DNA of 53,268 bases from Nonomuraea aridisoli (GTDB taxonomy: Bacteria; Actinomycetota; Actinomycetes; Streptosporangiales; Streptosporangiaceae): assembly GCF_003236395.1 (NCBI RefSeq), contig NZ_POUD01000024.1, forward strand, positions 1 through 53,268. The letters run 5' to 3'. Shown piece after piece: positions 1 through 7,695 of this stretch. Below the pieces are notes generated by a model. The model made no database searches and was not told the origin of the DNA. It was given only the letters and a program-made list of their open reading frames with translations. Numbering within the stretch: position 1 is the stretch's first letter; every line of letters starts with the position of its first letter. A program made the position numbers and the translations under genes.

Positions 1-353
1 GGCTGGGGCTGCGGGCGGGGGGCGCCGTTGTACGGTGGCCGGCCGACGTCGGCGGCGCGCATCGTGGCGAAGGCGGCCGCGGCGGACTCGGCCTGGCGCT
101 CGCGGGCGCGCTTGGCGAGCTCGTCGCGCAGCAGCTTGTCGAGCTGCTGGCCGGTCCGTGTCAGCTTGTCGGCGAGCACAAGGGCGGCGTGGAGCTTGGA
201 CTCGTCGCCCTCGCGGGAGACGCCGGCCGACAGGCCGGCGACCCACAGGACGAAAGCCTCGTCGGTCACGTCGACCCGGATCTGCTCGGGCAGGATGGGC
301 CGGTCGGAGTAGTACATGCCGACGGGGAACGCGTCGGCGGACAATCTGATCAT
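1..353 (-). CDS. Unknown early protein, continues across the circular junction
   Basis: The reading frame opens at ATG 353-351 and runs off base 1 with no stop. The visible 117 codons give an acidic/basic helical protein with a lysine-arginine-rich stretch and then a proline-glutamine tail. Joining base 1 to base 53268 keeps the frame, adds more PQ repeats and reaches a TGA at 53198-53196, for 141 residues in total. It overlaps the gene upstream (350-613) by four bases, the ATGA arrangement typical of this operon. No family is recognised. The PQ tail is low-complexity, and its repeat number could be misassembled. Confidence 0.75.
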   Translation of the reverse strand, partial: MIRLSADAFPVGMYYSDRPILPEQIRVDVTDEAFVLWVAGLSAGVSREGDESKLHAALVLADKLTRTGQQLDKLLRDELAKRARERQAESAAAAFATMRAADVGRPPYNGAPRPQPQ

Positions 354-613
354 CGGGGGGTCTCCAGAGTCTCGGCGTCGGTGCCGGAAGTCGTGAGCTC
401 GTTCCTGAGCGCGGCAACCATCTCGATGCCGGCGTGGGCGAGCGCGGCCGCGGCGTCGAGGTCGCTGTATTCCAACTCGACGCCGCCAACGAGCAGGGCG
501 GCCGTGGGCGGCCCGTCGGCGTGCTGGCGGACGCCGAGGAAACGGGCGTCGCCGTCGTCCACGTGGACGGGCTGCCTCGGCCCGGGGACGGGCTGAATGC
601 CGATAGGGTGCAT
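350..613 (-). CDS. Small unknown early protein, 87 aa
   Basis: Starts MHPIGIQPV at ATG 613-611 behind a GAGAGGG ribosome site; a longer frame upstream lacks one. The protein is acidic. Its middle resembles small actinophage proteins that begin with a 'G-x-QPVxGPRQPV' turn and a DDGDARFLGV strand. No enzymatic motif is visible. It is followed by a four-base overlap into the junction gene, so translation is probably coupled. Confidence 0.7.
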   Translation of the reverse strand: MHPIGIQPVPGPRQPVHVDDGDARFLGVRQHADGPPTAALLVGGVELEYSDLDAAAALAHAGIEMVAALRNELTTSGTDAETLETPR

Positions 614-682
614 TGATCCCTCTCTGACTGGTCGGGGATGGTGCGTGCCGCCCGCCGATCGGGGTCCGGCGGGCGGCAAGTC

Positions 683-1219
683 CTACAGGCGCCAGGCGGG
701 CAGCAGATGCTCGGGACGCAGCACCGGCTCGCCGTCGGCGTCGGCCGCGTCGGCGTCGCCGTCGAGCGCGCCGAGCACCTGGGCGCACACATGCGCGACA
801 GCCGCCCACGTGCCGCACGGGTCATCACCAGGGGTTCGCTTCATCGCGGCGTCGCGCCAGCTCCGAGCCACCTGCCGGGCGCGCGCCACGGCGAACTGGG
901 CGTCCTGCTCGGGGTCGTGCTCAGCGTGCGGGTGGTAGACGAGCTCGGCGTCGCTGATCCACTGCGGAGGCTCGTCGACCTCGCCGGCCAAGATGACCTC
1001 CGACGTGTCGTCGGACCAGCGGTCCTCGCCAAGACGGCGGCGGCCGATCGCGGTCCAGGCCGACCGCCAGTCGTCGTCGCGCCAGACGTAGGCGATCCGC
1101 AGCCGGGTGACGAGGATCTCCACGGGCGCGCGGCCGGTCCGCCGCAGGACGGCCGGGCCGTCGACGCGGAACTCGACGACAGTCCGCACGCCTTCCGGAA
1201 CGGCGACGGGCCTATCCAC
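683..1219 (-). CDS. Unknown early protein, 178 aa
   Basis: A complete frame starting MDRPVAVPEG. The N-terminal half looks beta-rich with several Arg-Val-Trp strands. The C-terminal half carries a helical, Ala-rich segment (AQFAVARARQVARSW) and an acidic DAD-repeat tail. No family is recognised. It overlaps the upstream gene by eight bases, so it belongs to the same minus-strand early operon. The 69-base gap between its stop and the next gene holds only that gene's ribosome site. Confidence 0.7.
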   Translation of the reverse strand: MDRPVAVPEGVRTVVEFRVDGPAVLRRTGRAPVEILVTRLRIAYVWRDDDWRSAWTAIGRRRLGEDRWSDDTSEVILAGEVDEPPQWISDAELVYHPHAEHDPEQDAQFAVARARQVARSWRDAAMKRTPGDDPCGTWAAVAHVCAQVLGALDGDADAADADGEPVLRPEHLLPAWRL

Positions 1220-1589
1220 GGGCGCCTACTTCGGTGGCCACCGGGTCGCCGTCGAGGATCCGCTCGCCTGACTCGCGGAACTGGGCTGTCGTGATCGCAT
1301 ACCACACGTCGACGTCGACACCCATGAAGGTGCCGCGGATGCCGATCCGGATGCGGTGCTTGCCGTGCTTGTAGCGGTGGAAGGTCCACGTGGGCCCGGT
1401 CAGCGCGGCCGCCGCCTGGCGCAGGCCGGCGAACACCGCGTCGACGGACCCGGGGCCCAGGAGTTGGCCGGTGATGCGCGCGTTCCCCTCCTGGTCGTCG
1501 CGGGTCTGCCAGACCCAGACGGGGGGCAGGTCGTGTGTGGTCAGCTGTGCGAGCGCGGCGGCCGCGATGTGGTGGGGGCGTGTGCTCAT
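1212..1589 (-). CDS. Unknown early protein, 125 aa
   Basis: Starts MSTRPHHIAAAALA at ATG 1589-1587, overlapping the stop of the preceding gene as ATGA. The sequence alternates short helices and strands (TWTFHRYKHGKHRIRIGIRG), which suggests a compact alpha-beta domain. No catalytic motif was seen. Position between a BldC/excisionase-like regulator and another unknown protein suggests an early accessory role. Confidence 0.7.
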   Translation of the reverse strand: MSTRPHHIAAAALAQLTTHDLPPVWVWQTRDDQEGNARITGQLLGPGSVDAVFAGLRQAAAALTGPTWTFHRYKHGKHRIRIGIRGTFMGVDVDVWYAITTAQFRESGERILDGDPVATEVGARG

Positions 1590-1945
1590 CGACGGATGCC
1601 CTTCGTGATGGCGCGCAGCAGGGTGCGCAGCGCCGCGGCTTGGTCCTCGGTGAGGGAACCGCGGTGGTCGTCGTCGACCACCAGCAGCGTCAGGACGTCG
1701 GCGGCGGCCGCCAGCTCGTCGCTGCTGATGCCGGTGAGCTGCACATGTCTGGCGTCGGCGAGGGCAGGGTCCGCCTTGAGCGCGTGGACGTCGTCGGCGT
1801 AGAAGCGGCGGTGGCCACCGAGCGTGCGGAAGCAACGCAGCCGGCCGGTGTCGGCGTAGCGGAGGACGGTCCGCCGGCTGACGCCGAGCAGCTGGCCCAC
1901 CTTGGCGACGGTGTATGCGGTGACCGCCGGTTTAATCTCGGTCAT
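1586..1945 (-). CDS. BldC/MerR-type helix-turn-helix DNA-binding protein
   Basis: Residues about 10-55 form a winged HTH of the MerR/excisionase type: VGQLLGVSRRTVLRYADTG is the helix-turn-helix and GGHRRFYADDV is the wing. This is the BldC or Xis-like fold common in actinobacterial elements. The C-terminal 60 residues are helical (SDELAAAADVLTLLV, EDQAAALRTLLRAI) and may dimerise. It is the second gene of the minus-strand early operon after the XRE/Xis fusion. It could be an excisionase, a recombination directionality factor or an early transcription regulator. The sequence alone does not decide. Confidence 0.8.
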   Translation of the reverse strand: MTEIKPAVTAYTVAKVGQLLGVSRRTVLRYADTGRLRCFRTLGGHRRFYADDVHALKADPALADARHVQLTGISSDELAAAADVLTLLVVDDDHRGSLTEDQAAALRTLLRAITKGIRR

Positions 1946-2027
1946 GAGGCTTGCGCCCCTCTCTCGGGTTGGGGTTGCAGGTCTCGCGGGCTCTGGCCGT
2001 GGCGTCGGCTGGGGCCCGCGCCGCTTG

Positions 2028-2489
2028 TCACTCGGTGGCGTTCTCGAAGGTCTCGCGGTACCACTCGAGGGCCTGGCTCTTGCGGATGCGCAGGCGGCCG
2101 CGACGGCCGTAGCGGCTGAACGGCGGGCCCTCGCCGATGGCGCGGTAGTGGCGCAGCGTCTTCGGCTTGATCTTGCAGAGCTCTGCGACCTCCTCGAACA
2201 GGAGGATGGGATCGTCGTCGTGCTGCAGCGTGTCCATTCGTCGGTCCTCCGTGTTGTGCGAATCTTCGGACACCTCGCCGGTGGTGAAGAGGCTGGAGAG
2301 AGGGAGGCGAAGCTCCCTGGCGATGGCCTCGGCGATGGTGGGGTTGCATCGTCGGTGGCCTCTGAGCAGGAGGGACATGAACTGCTTTGAGATGCCGACG
2401 GCTGCAGCCAGGTGGGCGCCGTCGGTGCCGGCCTCCTCTATGGCGGACGTGAGGTTCTGGATTCGTGCGGCGTAGGTGGTGCGTGCCAT
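2028..2489 (-). CDS. XRE-like repressor fused to an excisionase-type HTH
   Basis: Residues about 1-70 hold an XRE/Cro HTH (HLAAAVGISKQFMSLLLRG). Residues about 85-153 hold a second, winged HTH of the MerR/excisionase type (LLFEEVAELCKIKPKTLRHY, then RYGRRGRLRIRKSQALEWY). It is the first gene read leftward from the divergent region, the place of a cro/xis gene. The ribosome site before ATG 2489 is weak. A much better one (GGAGGA) stands seven bases before an in-frame ATG at 2237-2235, which would give the excisionase domain alone (69 aa). One gene may thus make both a regulator and a separate directionality factor. Confidence 0.75.
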   Translation of the reverse strand: MARTTYAARIQNLTSAIEEAGTDGAHLAAAVGISKQFMSLLLRGHRRCNPTIAEAIARELRLPLSSLFTTGEVSEDSHNTEDRRMDTLQHDDDPILLFEEVAELCKIKPKTLRHYRAIGEGPPFSRYGRRGRLRIRKSQALEWYRETFENATE

Positions 2490-2515
2490 CGCGGGGTGCT
2501 GCCTCGCTCTCCGTT

Positions 2516-2559
2516 GTGCGATTCATCGCACGCTAAGGCGCAGTGCCGAACGTTGTCTA
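2516..2559 (-). promoter_or_regulatory. Leftward early promoter with overlapping operator
   Basis: Read on the minus strand, TAGACA (2559-2554) and TAGCGT (2535-2530) form a -35/-10 pair 18 bp apart, a plausible actinobacterial promoter. A perfect 7-bp inverted repeat, GTGCGATTCATCGCAC at 2516-2531, overlaps the -10 edge and the likely start site. That is where an operator for the switch proteins would lie. It precedes the XRE/Xis gene by 27 bases. Both calls come from inspection only. Confidence 0.45.
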
Positions 2560-2560
2560 G

Positions 2561-2660
2561 GGTTGCCGAGCATCTTGTTAGTCCCGGTTTGCTCAGGTGG
2601 GCGGCACTTACCTCCTGGCTCTGCTTTACTCCCTTCAGTTGTTGACTCGGTTGCCGAGCA
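2561..2660. repeat. Direct repeat GGTTGCCGAGCA, candidate repressor sites
   Basis: The 12-mer GGTTGCCGAGCA occurs at 2561-2572 and 2649-2660, 88 bp apart, inside the divergent region between the two switch genes. The second copy sits in an inverted repeat CTCGG-TTG-CCGAG (2647-2659). The first lies just upstream of the leftward -35. Paired identical sites next to both divergent genes fit operators for the 2726-3127 or 2028-2489 protein. Confidence 0.4.
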
Positions 2661-2725
2661 GTACAAGAAGGGGTGGCCGCTGTGCGTTTCGGCCACCGTC
2701 TCGGCCCCACGAAGAAAGGGACAGC

Positions 2726-3127
2726 ATGCCGACGAGTGGTGGGGCTCCCGGCAATGATCGGCTGAGCGCATTCGTCCGCGACTACCTGCAAGAACACGAC
2801 GAGAGCGAACGCGGCCTGGCCGCCCGTGCCATCGACCCGGAGACAGGGCTCACGCTGCAGCACGGCTGGATCAACCAGCTGAAGAAGGGGCGCGTGCCAC
2901 GCGCGCCCGAGCTGTGGCGACTGCGAGCCCTGGCGGTGGCCATGGAAACGCCAGTTGCCGCGCTGGCACAGATGGCAGCAGCTCAGTGGCTTGGCGTCGA
3001 GGTCGCCGACGTCCAGACGGGAGAGGAGGAACGTGTCAGTGTCACCGTGCCGAAGGGAATGACGCCGGCCGAACGGGAACGCTTTATCCGGATGGCCGAG
3101 GACATCGCGCGGCACCTGAAGGAGTAA
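2726..3127 (+). CDS. Repressor-like XRE-family protein
   Basis: 133 aa from ATG 2726, five bases after GAAAGGG; the frame is open further upstream but without a ribosome site. Residues about 8-90 look like a divergent lambda-repressor fold with a long insertion between helices (ERGLAARAIDPETGLTLQHG, then INQLKKGRVPRAPELWRLRA). The C-terminus (VTVPKGMTPAERERFIRMAE) is charged and helical. It is divergent from the cro/xis-like gene and lies directly before the integrase region, the place of the immunity repressor. The family call is moderate; the repressor role is inferred from position. Confidence 0.65.
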   Translation: MPTSGGAPGNDRLSAFVRDYLQEHDESERGLAARAIDPETGLTLQHGWINQLKKGRVPRAPELWRLRALAVAMETPVAALAQMAAAQWLGVEVADVQTGEEERVSVTVPKGMTPAERERFIRMAEDIARHLKE

Positions 3128-3256
3128 TTGCAGATACGACCTAGTGGTGCATCCGACATAACAACATGATTTCTGTTAGCAAAACGGGACAACACCACAT
3201 CGACACGCGTGGACACACTCGGCACTTCAGGCAACAGAACGCCCAGAGAGGCCCGT

Positions 3257-3649
3257 ATGTCCCCGCTGATCGTCATACGTCTCGTTGATCCGGCCGAACT
3301 GGTGTCCGGCCGGGTCAATATGAAGTGGCGCCCGACCGCCATCGACGTGTTGCTGGACCGGACAGTCGTCGACCCTGAAGCGCTCCCAGTGCTGGAAGAG
3401 GCCGCGGCACGGGGTCTGGCCCAGCTCTTGCCGATCCTTCAGCCCGGCCGACCGGTTCCCGTCGTCCGCTATTTCCTGGAACGTGACATGCCGGTCGGAA
3501 GTTTACATTTGGACATATCCCCGTTCCAGACGGACATCTTCATCTCCCAGGGCCTAATGCCGGAGGCTGTGGCCGAAGAACTGAGTAGTCACTCAACTCA
3601 TATGCTGCGCCGGCTGCGCTCGTGGAGGTCGATATGGCGAAACCGGTAA
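3257..3649 (+). CDS. Unknown protein upstream of integrase, 130 aa
   Basis: Starts MSPLIVIRLVDPAELVSG at ATG 3257 behind AGAGAGG and ends inside the integrase start, so translation of the two is likely coupled. A strand-rich N-terminus is followed by a helical C-terminus. Base composition is slightly lower in GC than the neighbours. The 129 bases before it (3128-3256) are AT-richer and hold a TAACA/TGTTA inverted pair but no clear promoter. No family is recognised. Confidence 0.65.
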   Translation: MSPLIVIRLVDPAELVSGRVNMKWRPTAIDVLLDRTVVDPEALPVLEEAAARGLAQLLPILQPGRPVPVVRYFLERDMPVGSLHLDISPFQTDIFISQGLMPEAVAEELSSHSTHMLRRLRSWRSIWRNR

Positions 3650-5052
3650 AGCGGTGCAATTGCCGCGACGCGAACGGCAAGCTGCTCGGCAAGCAATGCC
3701 CGCAGCTCGCCAAGCGAGATCACGGAGCCTGGTGGTATCGGTACGAAGCACCGCCCGCCGCCGACGGCAAGCGCCGGCGGCCCTGGGCGGGCCCGTACAG
3801 GACGAAGACCGAGGCCGAACAGGAAGGATCCAAGCTGGCCGCGAGCGTGGCCTCCGGTGCGCCGGCCCCGGACCGCAAGCTCAAGCTCGGCGCCTTCCTC
3901 CGCAACTGGATCAAGGGTAAGCAGCAGCTCAGCGAGCGCACCCGGAAGGGATACGCCGAGCACATCGACCTGTACCTCGAGCCCGGCCTCGGCCACGTGC
4001 CTCTGGCCGAGCTCCGCGAGCACCATCTGTCCGAGCTGTACGAGGCGATGGCACAGATCAACCGGCCCCTGGAGGGCGAGCCCAGCGAGATGCTGCGCCG
4101 CCTCCTGGCCGTCCGGGCGAGCGCCGCGTGGGATGGCGCCAAGCCCGGCCAGCTGCACATCAGCAAGCCGCTGTCGCCGGCGCGGATCCACCGCGTGCAC
4201 GCGACCCTATCCAGTGCGCTGAGCAGCGCGATGCGGCAGAAGGCGGGCGGCATCTCGCACGACCCGTCGAAGAACATCGAGCTGCCGAAGGTGCGCAAGC
4301 GGCGGCCGCTGCTGTGGACGCCTGAGCGAGTGGCGAGCTGGCGCGCGCAGGTGGAGGCCGAGGCGGCCAAGCCGGCGGCCAAGCGGCAGCCCGTGCCGCG
4401 GCCGGGGCCGGTCATGGTGTGGACGCCGGCGCTCGTAGGGGAGTGGCTGGACCTGCTGGTGGAGTGGGACGTCAGGCTGTATCCGCTGTTCCACCTGATC
4501 GCTACGCGAGGACTGCGACGCAGTGAGGCGTGCAATCTGGAGTGGATCGACACGTCGCTGACCGGGAAGGGCCCGAAGACGATCAGCGTGCTGGAGGACG
4601 AGAACGCCGAGGCCGAGGCGGGGATCAAGTCGGAGTCGTCGAGACGCGTCGTCGTGCTCGACGACGTCAACACGGGGCTGCTGCTGGGGTGGCGGCGGCG
4701 CCAGGCGGCTGAGCGGCTCGCGGCGGGGCCGCGCTGGGTCGGCAGCGACAAGGTGTTCACCGACGAGCGCGGCCGGCCGCTGGACCCGGACAAGCTGTCC
4801 GATCACTTCGAGTGGCTGATCAAGAAGTCGGGCCTGCCGCCGGTGCGGCTGCACGACCTTCGGCACTGCGCGGCGACGCTGATGCTGGCGGCCGGTGCCG
4901 ACATGAAGGACGTGTCGGCGACGCTGGGGCACCGGCAGTTCTGGTTCACGGCCGACACGTACACGGTCGTGCTGCCCGAGCTGGCGGCCGCGTCGGCTCA
5001 GGCGACGGTGGCCATGATCCCGCGTCGGACATCACGGGTCAGCGGCTCATGA
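3634..5052 (+). CDS. int: Tyrosine recombinase (phage integrase)
   Basis: 472 aa from ATG 3634, five bases after GGAGG; a GTG at 3622 is less likely because it overlaps that site. An N-terminal arm-binding region with CNC and KQCPQL cysteines leads to a SAM-like core-binding domain (about 80-210) and a catalytic domain. Catalytic residues visible: R295 (RGLRRSE), H407 and R410 (HDLRH), H433 (LGH) and Tyr443 (DTYTVV). Such actinobacterial integrases insert phages and integrative elements into tRNA genes. The attP core lies 82 bases past its stop, which fits. It is co-directional with the repressor-like gene. Confidence 0.95.
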   Translation: MAKPVKRCNCRDANGKLLGKQCPQLAKRDHGAWWYRYEAPPAADGKRRRPWAGPYRTKTEAEQEGSKLAASVASGAPAPDRKLKLGAFLRNWIKGKQQLSERTRKGYAEHIDLYLEPGLGHVPLAELREHHLSELYEAMAQINRPLEGEPSEMLRRLLAVRASAAWDGAKPGQLHISKPLSPARIHRVHATLSSALSSAMRQKAGGISHDPSKNIELPKVRKRRPLLWTPERVASWRAQVEAEAAKPAAKRQPVPRPGPVMVWTPALVGEWLDLLVEWDVRLYPLFHLIATRGLRRSEACNLEWIDTSLTGKGPKTISVLEDENAEAEAGIKSESSRRVVVLDDVNTGLLLGWRRRQAAERLAAGPRWVGSDKVFTDERGRPLDPDKLSDHFEWLIKKSGLPPVRLHDLRHCAATLMLAAGADMKDVSATLGHRQFWFTADTYTVVLPELAAASAQATVAMIPRRTSRVSGS

Positions 5053-5063
5053 TCGTTCGCGGG

Positions 5064-5082
5064 ATGGTCCAGCATTGGTCCG
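5064..5082. repeat. Left attP arm-type repeats
   Basis: ATGGTCCA (5064-5071) and TTGGTCCG (5075-5082) lie 11 bp apart just left of the attP core. The same arrangement recurs right of the core. Repeats flanking a core one helical turn apart are what integrase arm-binding sites look like. Confidence 0.55.
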
Positions 5083-5133
5083 ATCCTGCGATCAACGAGG
5101 GGTCGGACCGGTGCTGACGATCGGGGTTTTGGC

Positions 5134-5182
5134 TGGTAGGGCGCCCGGGGCTCGAACCCGGAACCTACGGATTAAAAGTCCC
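5134..5182 (-). other. attP: attP core: 3' half of tRNA-Lys(TTT)
   Basis: Read on the minus strand this is GGACTTTTAATCC (anticodon loop CTTTTAA, anticodon TTT), a variable loop, T arm CCGGG-TTCGAGC-CCCGG, acceptor strand GCGCCCT, discriminator A and CCA. Upstream the anticodon stem no longer pairs and no D arm exists, so this is not a working tRNA gene. It is the stretch of identity that restores a host tRNA-Lys on integration. Its place right behind int supports this. Confidence 0.85.
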
Positions 5183-5296
5183 GGGGAATTGCGTGTCGAT
5201 CATTACCGAACAAGATCTTTCAGTGCCATCTGTGCAGCTCAGCGTTGTTTACCAACGCCATTCGCTACCGATGAATGCCGAGCATTTCCAAGCTTT

Positions 5297-5336
5297 ATGG
5301 TCCAGCAATGGTCCAGCGCGCTATCGTCATGGTCCA
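5297..5336. repeat. Right attP arm-type repeats
   Basis: Three exact ATGGTCCA copies at 5297-5304, 5308-5315 and 5329-5336. The first two are 11 bp apart and make a block almost identical to the left-arm pair at 5064-5082. Together they bracket the tRNA-derived core and are best read as integrase arm sites. The remaining bases from 5183 to 5415 hold no convincing gene. Confidence 0.55.
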
Positions 5337-5415
5337 CAACAAAGACGGGCCCGCCCGGTGAGCCAACACCAGACGGACCCTTGATCATCACCTGTGCGAC
5401 CAGGAGGACGATCCA

Positions 5416-5742
5416 ATGCCGCAGTTTACTGCGATGCCGAACGCTGCCGTCGAGACTTGTCAGCCATGGTGTGCCGACCACGCCGACGCCACCCCACGCG
5501 GCCGCCAGGCCGACCCTGCCGACCAACTGTGCCAGCGCACTCGGACTTCGCCGGCGTACGGCGAGATTCTCATGACGCACAGCGCAGACCAGGGAACCAC
5601 CATCGCGCTCTACCGCACCCGCGACGAGCTCACCCCGGCCGAGGCCGAGCAGCTGGCGTACGCGCTGCTGCAGGAGGCGGCCGCCGCCCGCGCCGCCGAC
5701 GCGGGCGCTCCGGGGCCAGCCCATAAGCTCGGCGAGTGCTGA
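5416..5742 (+). CDS. DUF6907-like small protein
   Basis: 108 aa behind AGGAGG. It has the pattern of the actinobacterial DUF6907 family: a Cys-x-Pro-Trp-Cys motif followed by His residues near residue 15-23, a beta hairpin (TTIALYRTRDELTP) and a helix that selects for Ala and Leu (AEQLAYALLQEAAAA). The role of this family is unknown. The stop overlaps the next start by seven bases. It begins the long plus-strand accessory operon after attP. Confidence 0.6.
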   Translation: MPQFTAMPNAAVETCQPWCADHADATPRGRQADPADQLCQRTRTSPAYGEILMTHSADQGTTIALYRTRDELTPAEAEQLAYALLQEAAAARAADAGAPGPAHKLGEC

Positions 5743-6368
5743 CCTTTGCATTCGACGTCGGAGAGACCATCGTCCGTGATGACCGCTACTGGGCTTCCTG
5801 GGCTGACTGGCTCGGCCTCTCCCGCCACACGGTCTCCGCGCTCGTGGGCGCCGTGGTGGCCCAAGGCCGGGACAACGCAGACGCCCTTCGCTTGCTGGTG
5901 CCAGGCGTTGACCTCGACGCCGAGTACGCAGCTCGTGAAGCGGCTGGCCGCGGCGAGCGCATCGAGGAGGAAGACCTGTACCCGGACGTCCGTCCGGCCC
6001 TGGCTGCGCTGCGAGCGGCCGGGCATCGTGTGCTCATCGCCGGCAACCAGACCGCCCGCGCCGGCGAGCTCCTGCGCTCCCTCGATCTGCCGGTCGACGG
6101 GATCGCCACGTCCGGCGAGTGGGGTGTCGCCAAGCCTGGCCCTGCGTTCTTCACCCGCTTGATTCAGTACGCCGAGACCCCGCCGGAACGGATCGTGTAC
6201 GTAGGCGACCACCCGGCAAACGACGTCACGCCCGCCAAGGCCGCCGGCCTGCGGGCCGCACACATCCGCCGCGGGCCATGGGGGCACCTGTGGGCCGAGC
6301 ACCCGGTCGCCGCCGCGGCCGACTGGCGGATCAGCACGCTTACCGAGCTGACCACCATCTCGGGCTAA
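5736..6368 (+). CDS. HAD-superfamily phosphatase-like protein
   Basis: 210 aa, GTG start overlapping the previous gene. Motif I is FDVGETIV, keeping the nucleophile Asp7 but with Gly where the second Asp of DxD usually stands. Motif II is IAGNQT, motif III KPGPAFF and motif IV GDHPANDV. A helical cap lies between about 15 and 80. The protein should be a soluble haloacid-dehalogenase-type phosphohydrolase, though loss of the general-acid Asp makes activity less certain. Similar HAD genes ride on actinobacterial elements without known function. Confidence 0.85.
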   Translation: MLTFAFDVGETIVRDDRYWASWADWLGLSRHTVSALVGAVVAQGRDNADALRLLVPGVDLDAEYAAREAAGRGERIEEEDLYPDVRPALAALRAAGHRVLIAGNQTARAGELLRSLDLPVDGIATSGEWGVAKPGPAFFTRLIQYAETPPERIVYVGDHPANDVTPAKAAGLRAAHIRRGPWGHLWAEHPVAAAADWRISTLTELTTISG

Positions 6369-6429
6369 CACTGGGCAGGTCAGTGACCAGCTCGCTACAG
6401 TCCGAGAAGAGCCTCGTACTGGAGTCCTC

Positions 6430-7611
6430 ATGCCCTCAGCGCCTCACGGCGGGCTAGGCCGGCGCGTCGCCTACTACCGGAGCGTCGCCCGTCTCACGCA
6501 GCAGCAGCTGGCCGACGCCGCCACGATCCACATCGGCACACTGCAGAAGATCGAGCGCGGAGCCCGGGGCGCCAGCGACAGCATCGTGGAGTCGATCGCC
6601 GCCGCCCTCGGCATCGACCCGTCTCTGCTCCTGGCGGACCGCGCCCAGGCCAGCTCTCGCATCCACGCGGCCATCCCCGCCCTGTCCGCAGCCATCGCCG
6701 CCTACGACGTGCCCGACGACGGCCCCGTCCGGCCGGTGCCACAGCTCCGCGACGCCGTCACCGAGGCCGTAACCTGGCGAGTGGGCGCCCAGTACGTGCA
6801 GATCGTCCGCCGCATGCCGGATCTGCTCAGCGAACTCTTCCGCGCCCTGCAGATCGCGCCTACCGAGCAGCACGCGGAGATCGCCCGGCTGACCGCGTCA
6901 GCTCTGCGAAGCGCCGACGCGGTGGCCTACAAGTTCGGCGCCTACGACTTGAGCGCGAGACTCATCGACCTCATGCGGTGGGCCGCCCAGCAGGCGAACG
7001 ATCCCATCCTCTCGGCCGCGTGCGCCTACGTCCGCACCGAGACCTTCTTTGCCGCCGACGCCCACAGCCAGGGCCTACGTGCTCTGGTCGCCGCCATCGA
7101 CCAGGCCGCGCCGCCAGCCGACGTGACGACCACAGCCGCGCTCGGAGCGCTGCACATGCGCGCGGCCGTCATCGCCGGTCGCGGTGGCGACGTCGACGCC
7201 GCAGAGCTGCACCTCGCCGAGGCCCGCAGGCTCGGCGACCACGTGCCAGAAGCGGTGTACGCGGGCACTGCCTTTGGGCCTCACTCCGTGCGCATCCACG
7301 AGGTGTCCGTCGCCGTCAGCCTGGGCAGCGAGCACGTCAACCGCGCCCTCGAGGTCGCACGCGAGTGGGCGCCCCCAGGCGCGCTGCCTGCCGAACGACG
7401 CTCCGGCTTCTACATCGAGCTGGCCCGCGCCCAACTCTGGTCGGGGCTCCCCGACGACGCGTTCGAGAGCCTCAAAGTCGCCCGGAAGATCGCACCACAG
7501 CACACCCGCGATCATCGCTGGGTGCGCGAGGACGCCGCGACGCTGCGCCGACTGAAGCGCGCCGACGCCGAAACCCTCACCAGCTTCGCCGAATGGTGCC
7601 ACGCCACCTGA
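6430..7611 (+). CDS. XRE-family regulator with TPR-like C-terminal domain
   Basis: 393 aa. Residues about 10-62 are an XRE HTH (LTQQQLADAATIHIGTLQKI). The remaining 330 residues are alpha-helical repeats of the TPR type (paired helices such as SDAVAYKFGAYDLSARLIDL-like units). This architecture is common in actinobacterial transcription regulators, where the helical part senses a ligand or partner. It has its own 61-base upstream gap, and the next gap holds ACCCA-cgc-TGGGT (7616-7628), a possible binding site. It may control the transfer module downstream. Confidence 0.8.
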   Translation: MPSAPHGGLGRRVAYYRSVARLTQQQLADAATIHIGTLQKIERGARGASDSIVESIAAALGIDPSLLLADRAQASSRIHAAIPALSAAIAAYDVPDDGPVRPVPQLRDAVTEAVTWRVGAQYVQIVRRMPDLLSELFRALQIAPTEQHAEIARLTASALRSADAVAYKFGAYDLSARLIDLMRWAAQQANDPILSAACAYVRTETFFAADAHSQGLRALVAAIDQAAPPADVTTTAALGALHMRAAVIAGRGGDVDAAELHLAEARRLGDHVPEAVYAGTAFGPHSVRIHEVSVAVSLGSEHVNRALEVAREWAPPGALPAERRSGFYIELARAQLWSGLPDDAFESLKVARKIAPQHTRDHRWVREDAATLRRLKRADAETLTSFAEWCHAT

Positions 7612-7695
7612 GGTAACCCACGCTGGGTCACTTACATCGGCGCAGGCCCTGCACCATCTGGACTGTCACGACGACGGCCACAGATGGGATCGCTC

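Noticed and set aside
5134..5210. A complete tRNA-Lys gene
   Set aside because: Only the anticodon loop to CCA is present; the anticodon stem fails to pair and there is no D arm or 5' acceptor strand.
5193..5384. A 63-residue gene right of attP
   Set aside because: No ribosome site, and it runs through the integrase arm repeats; no protein-like pattern.
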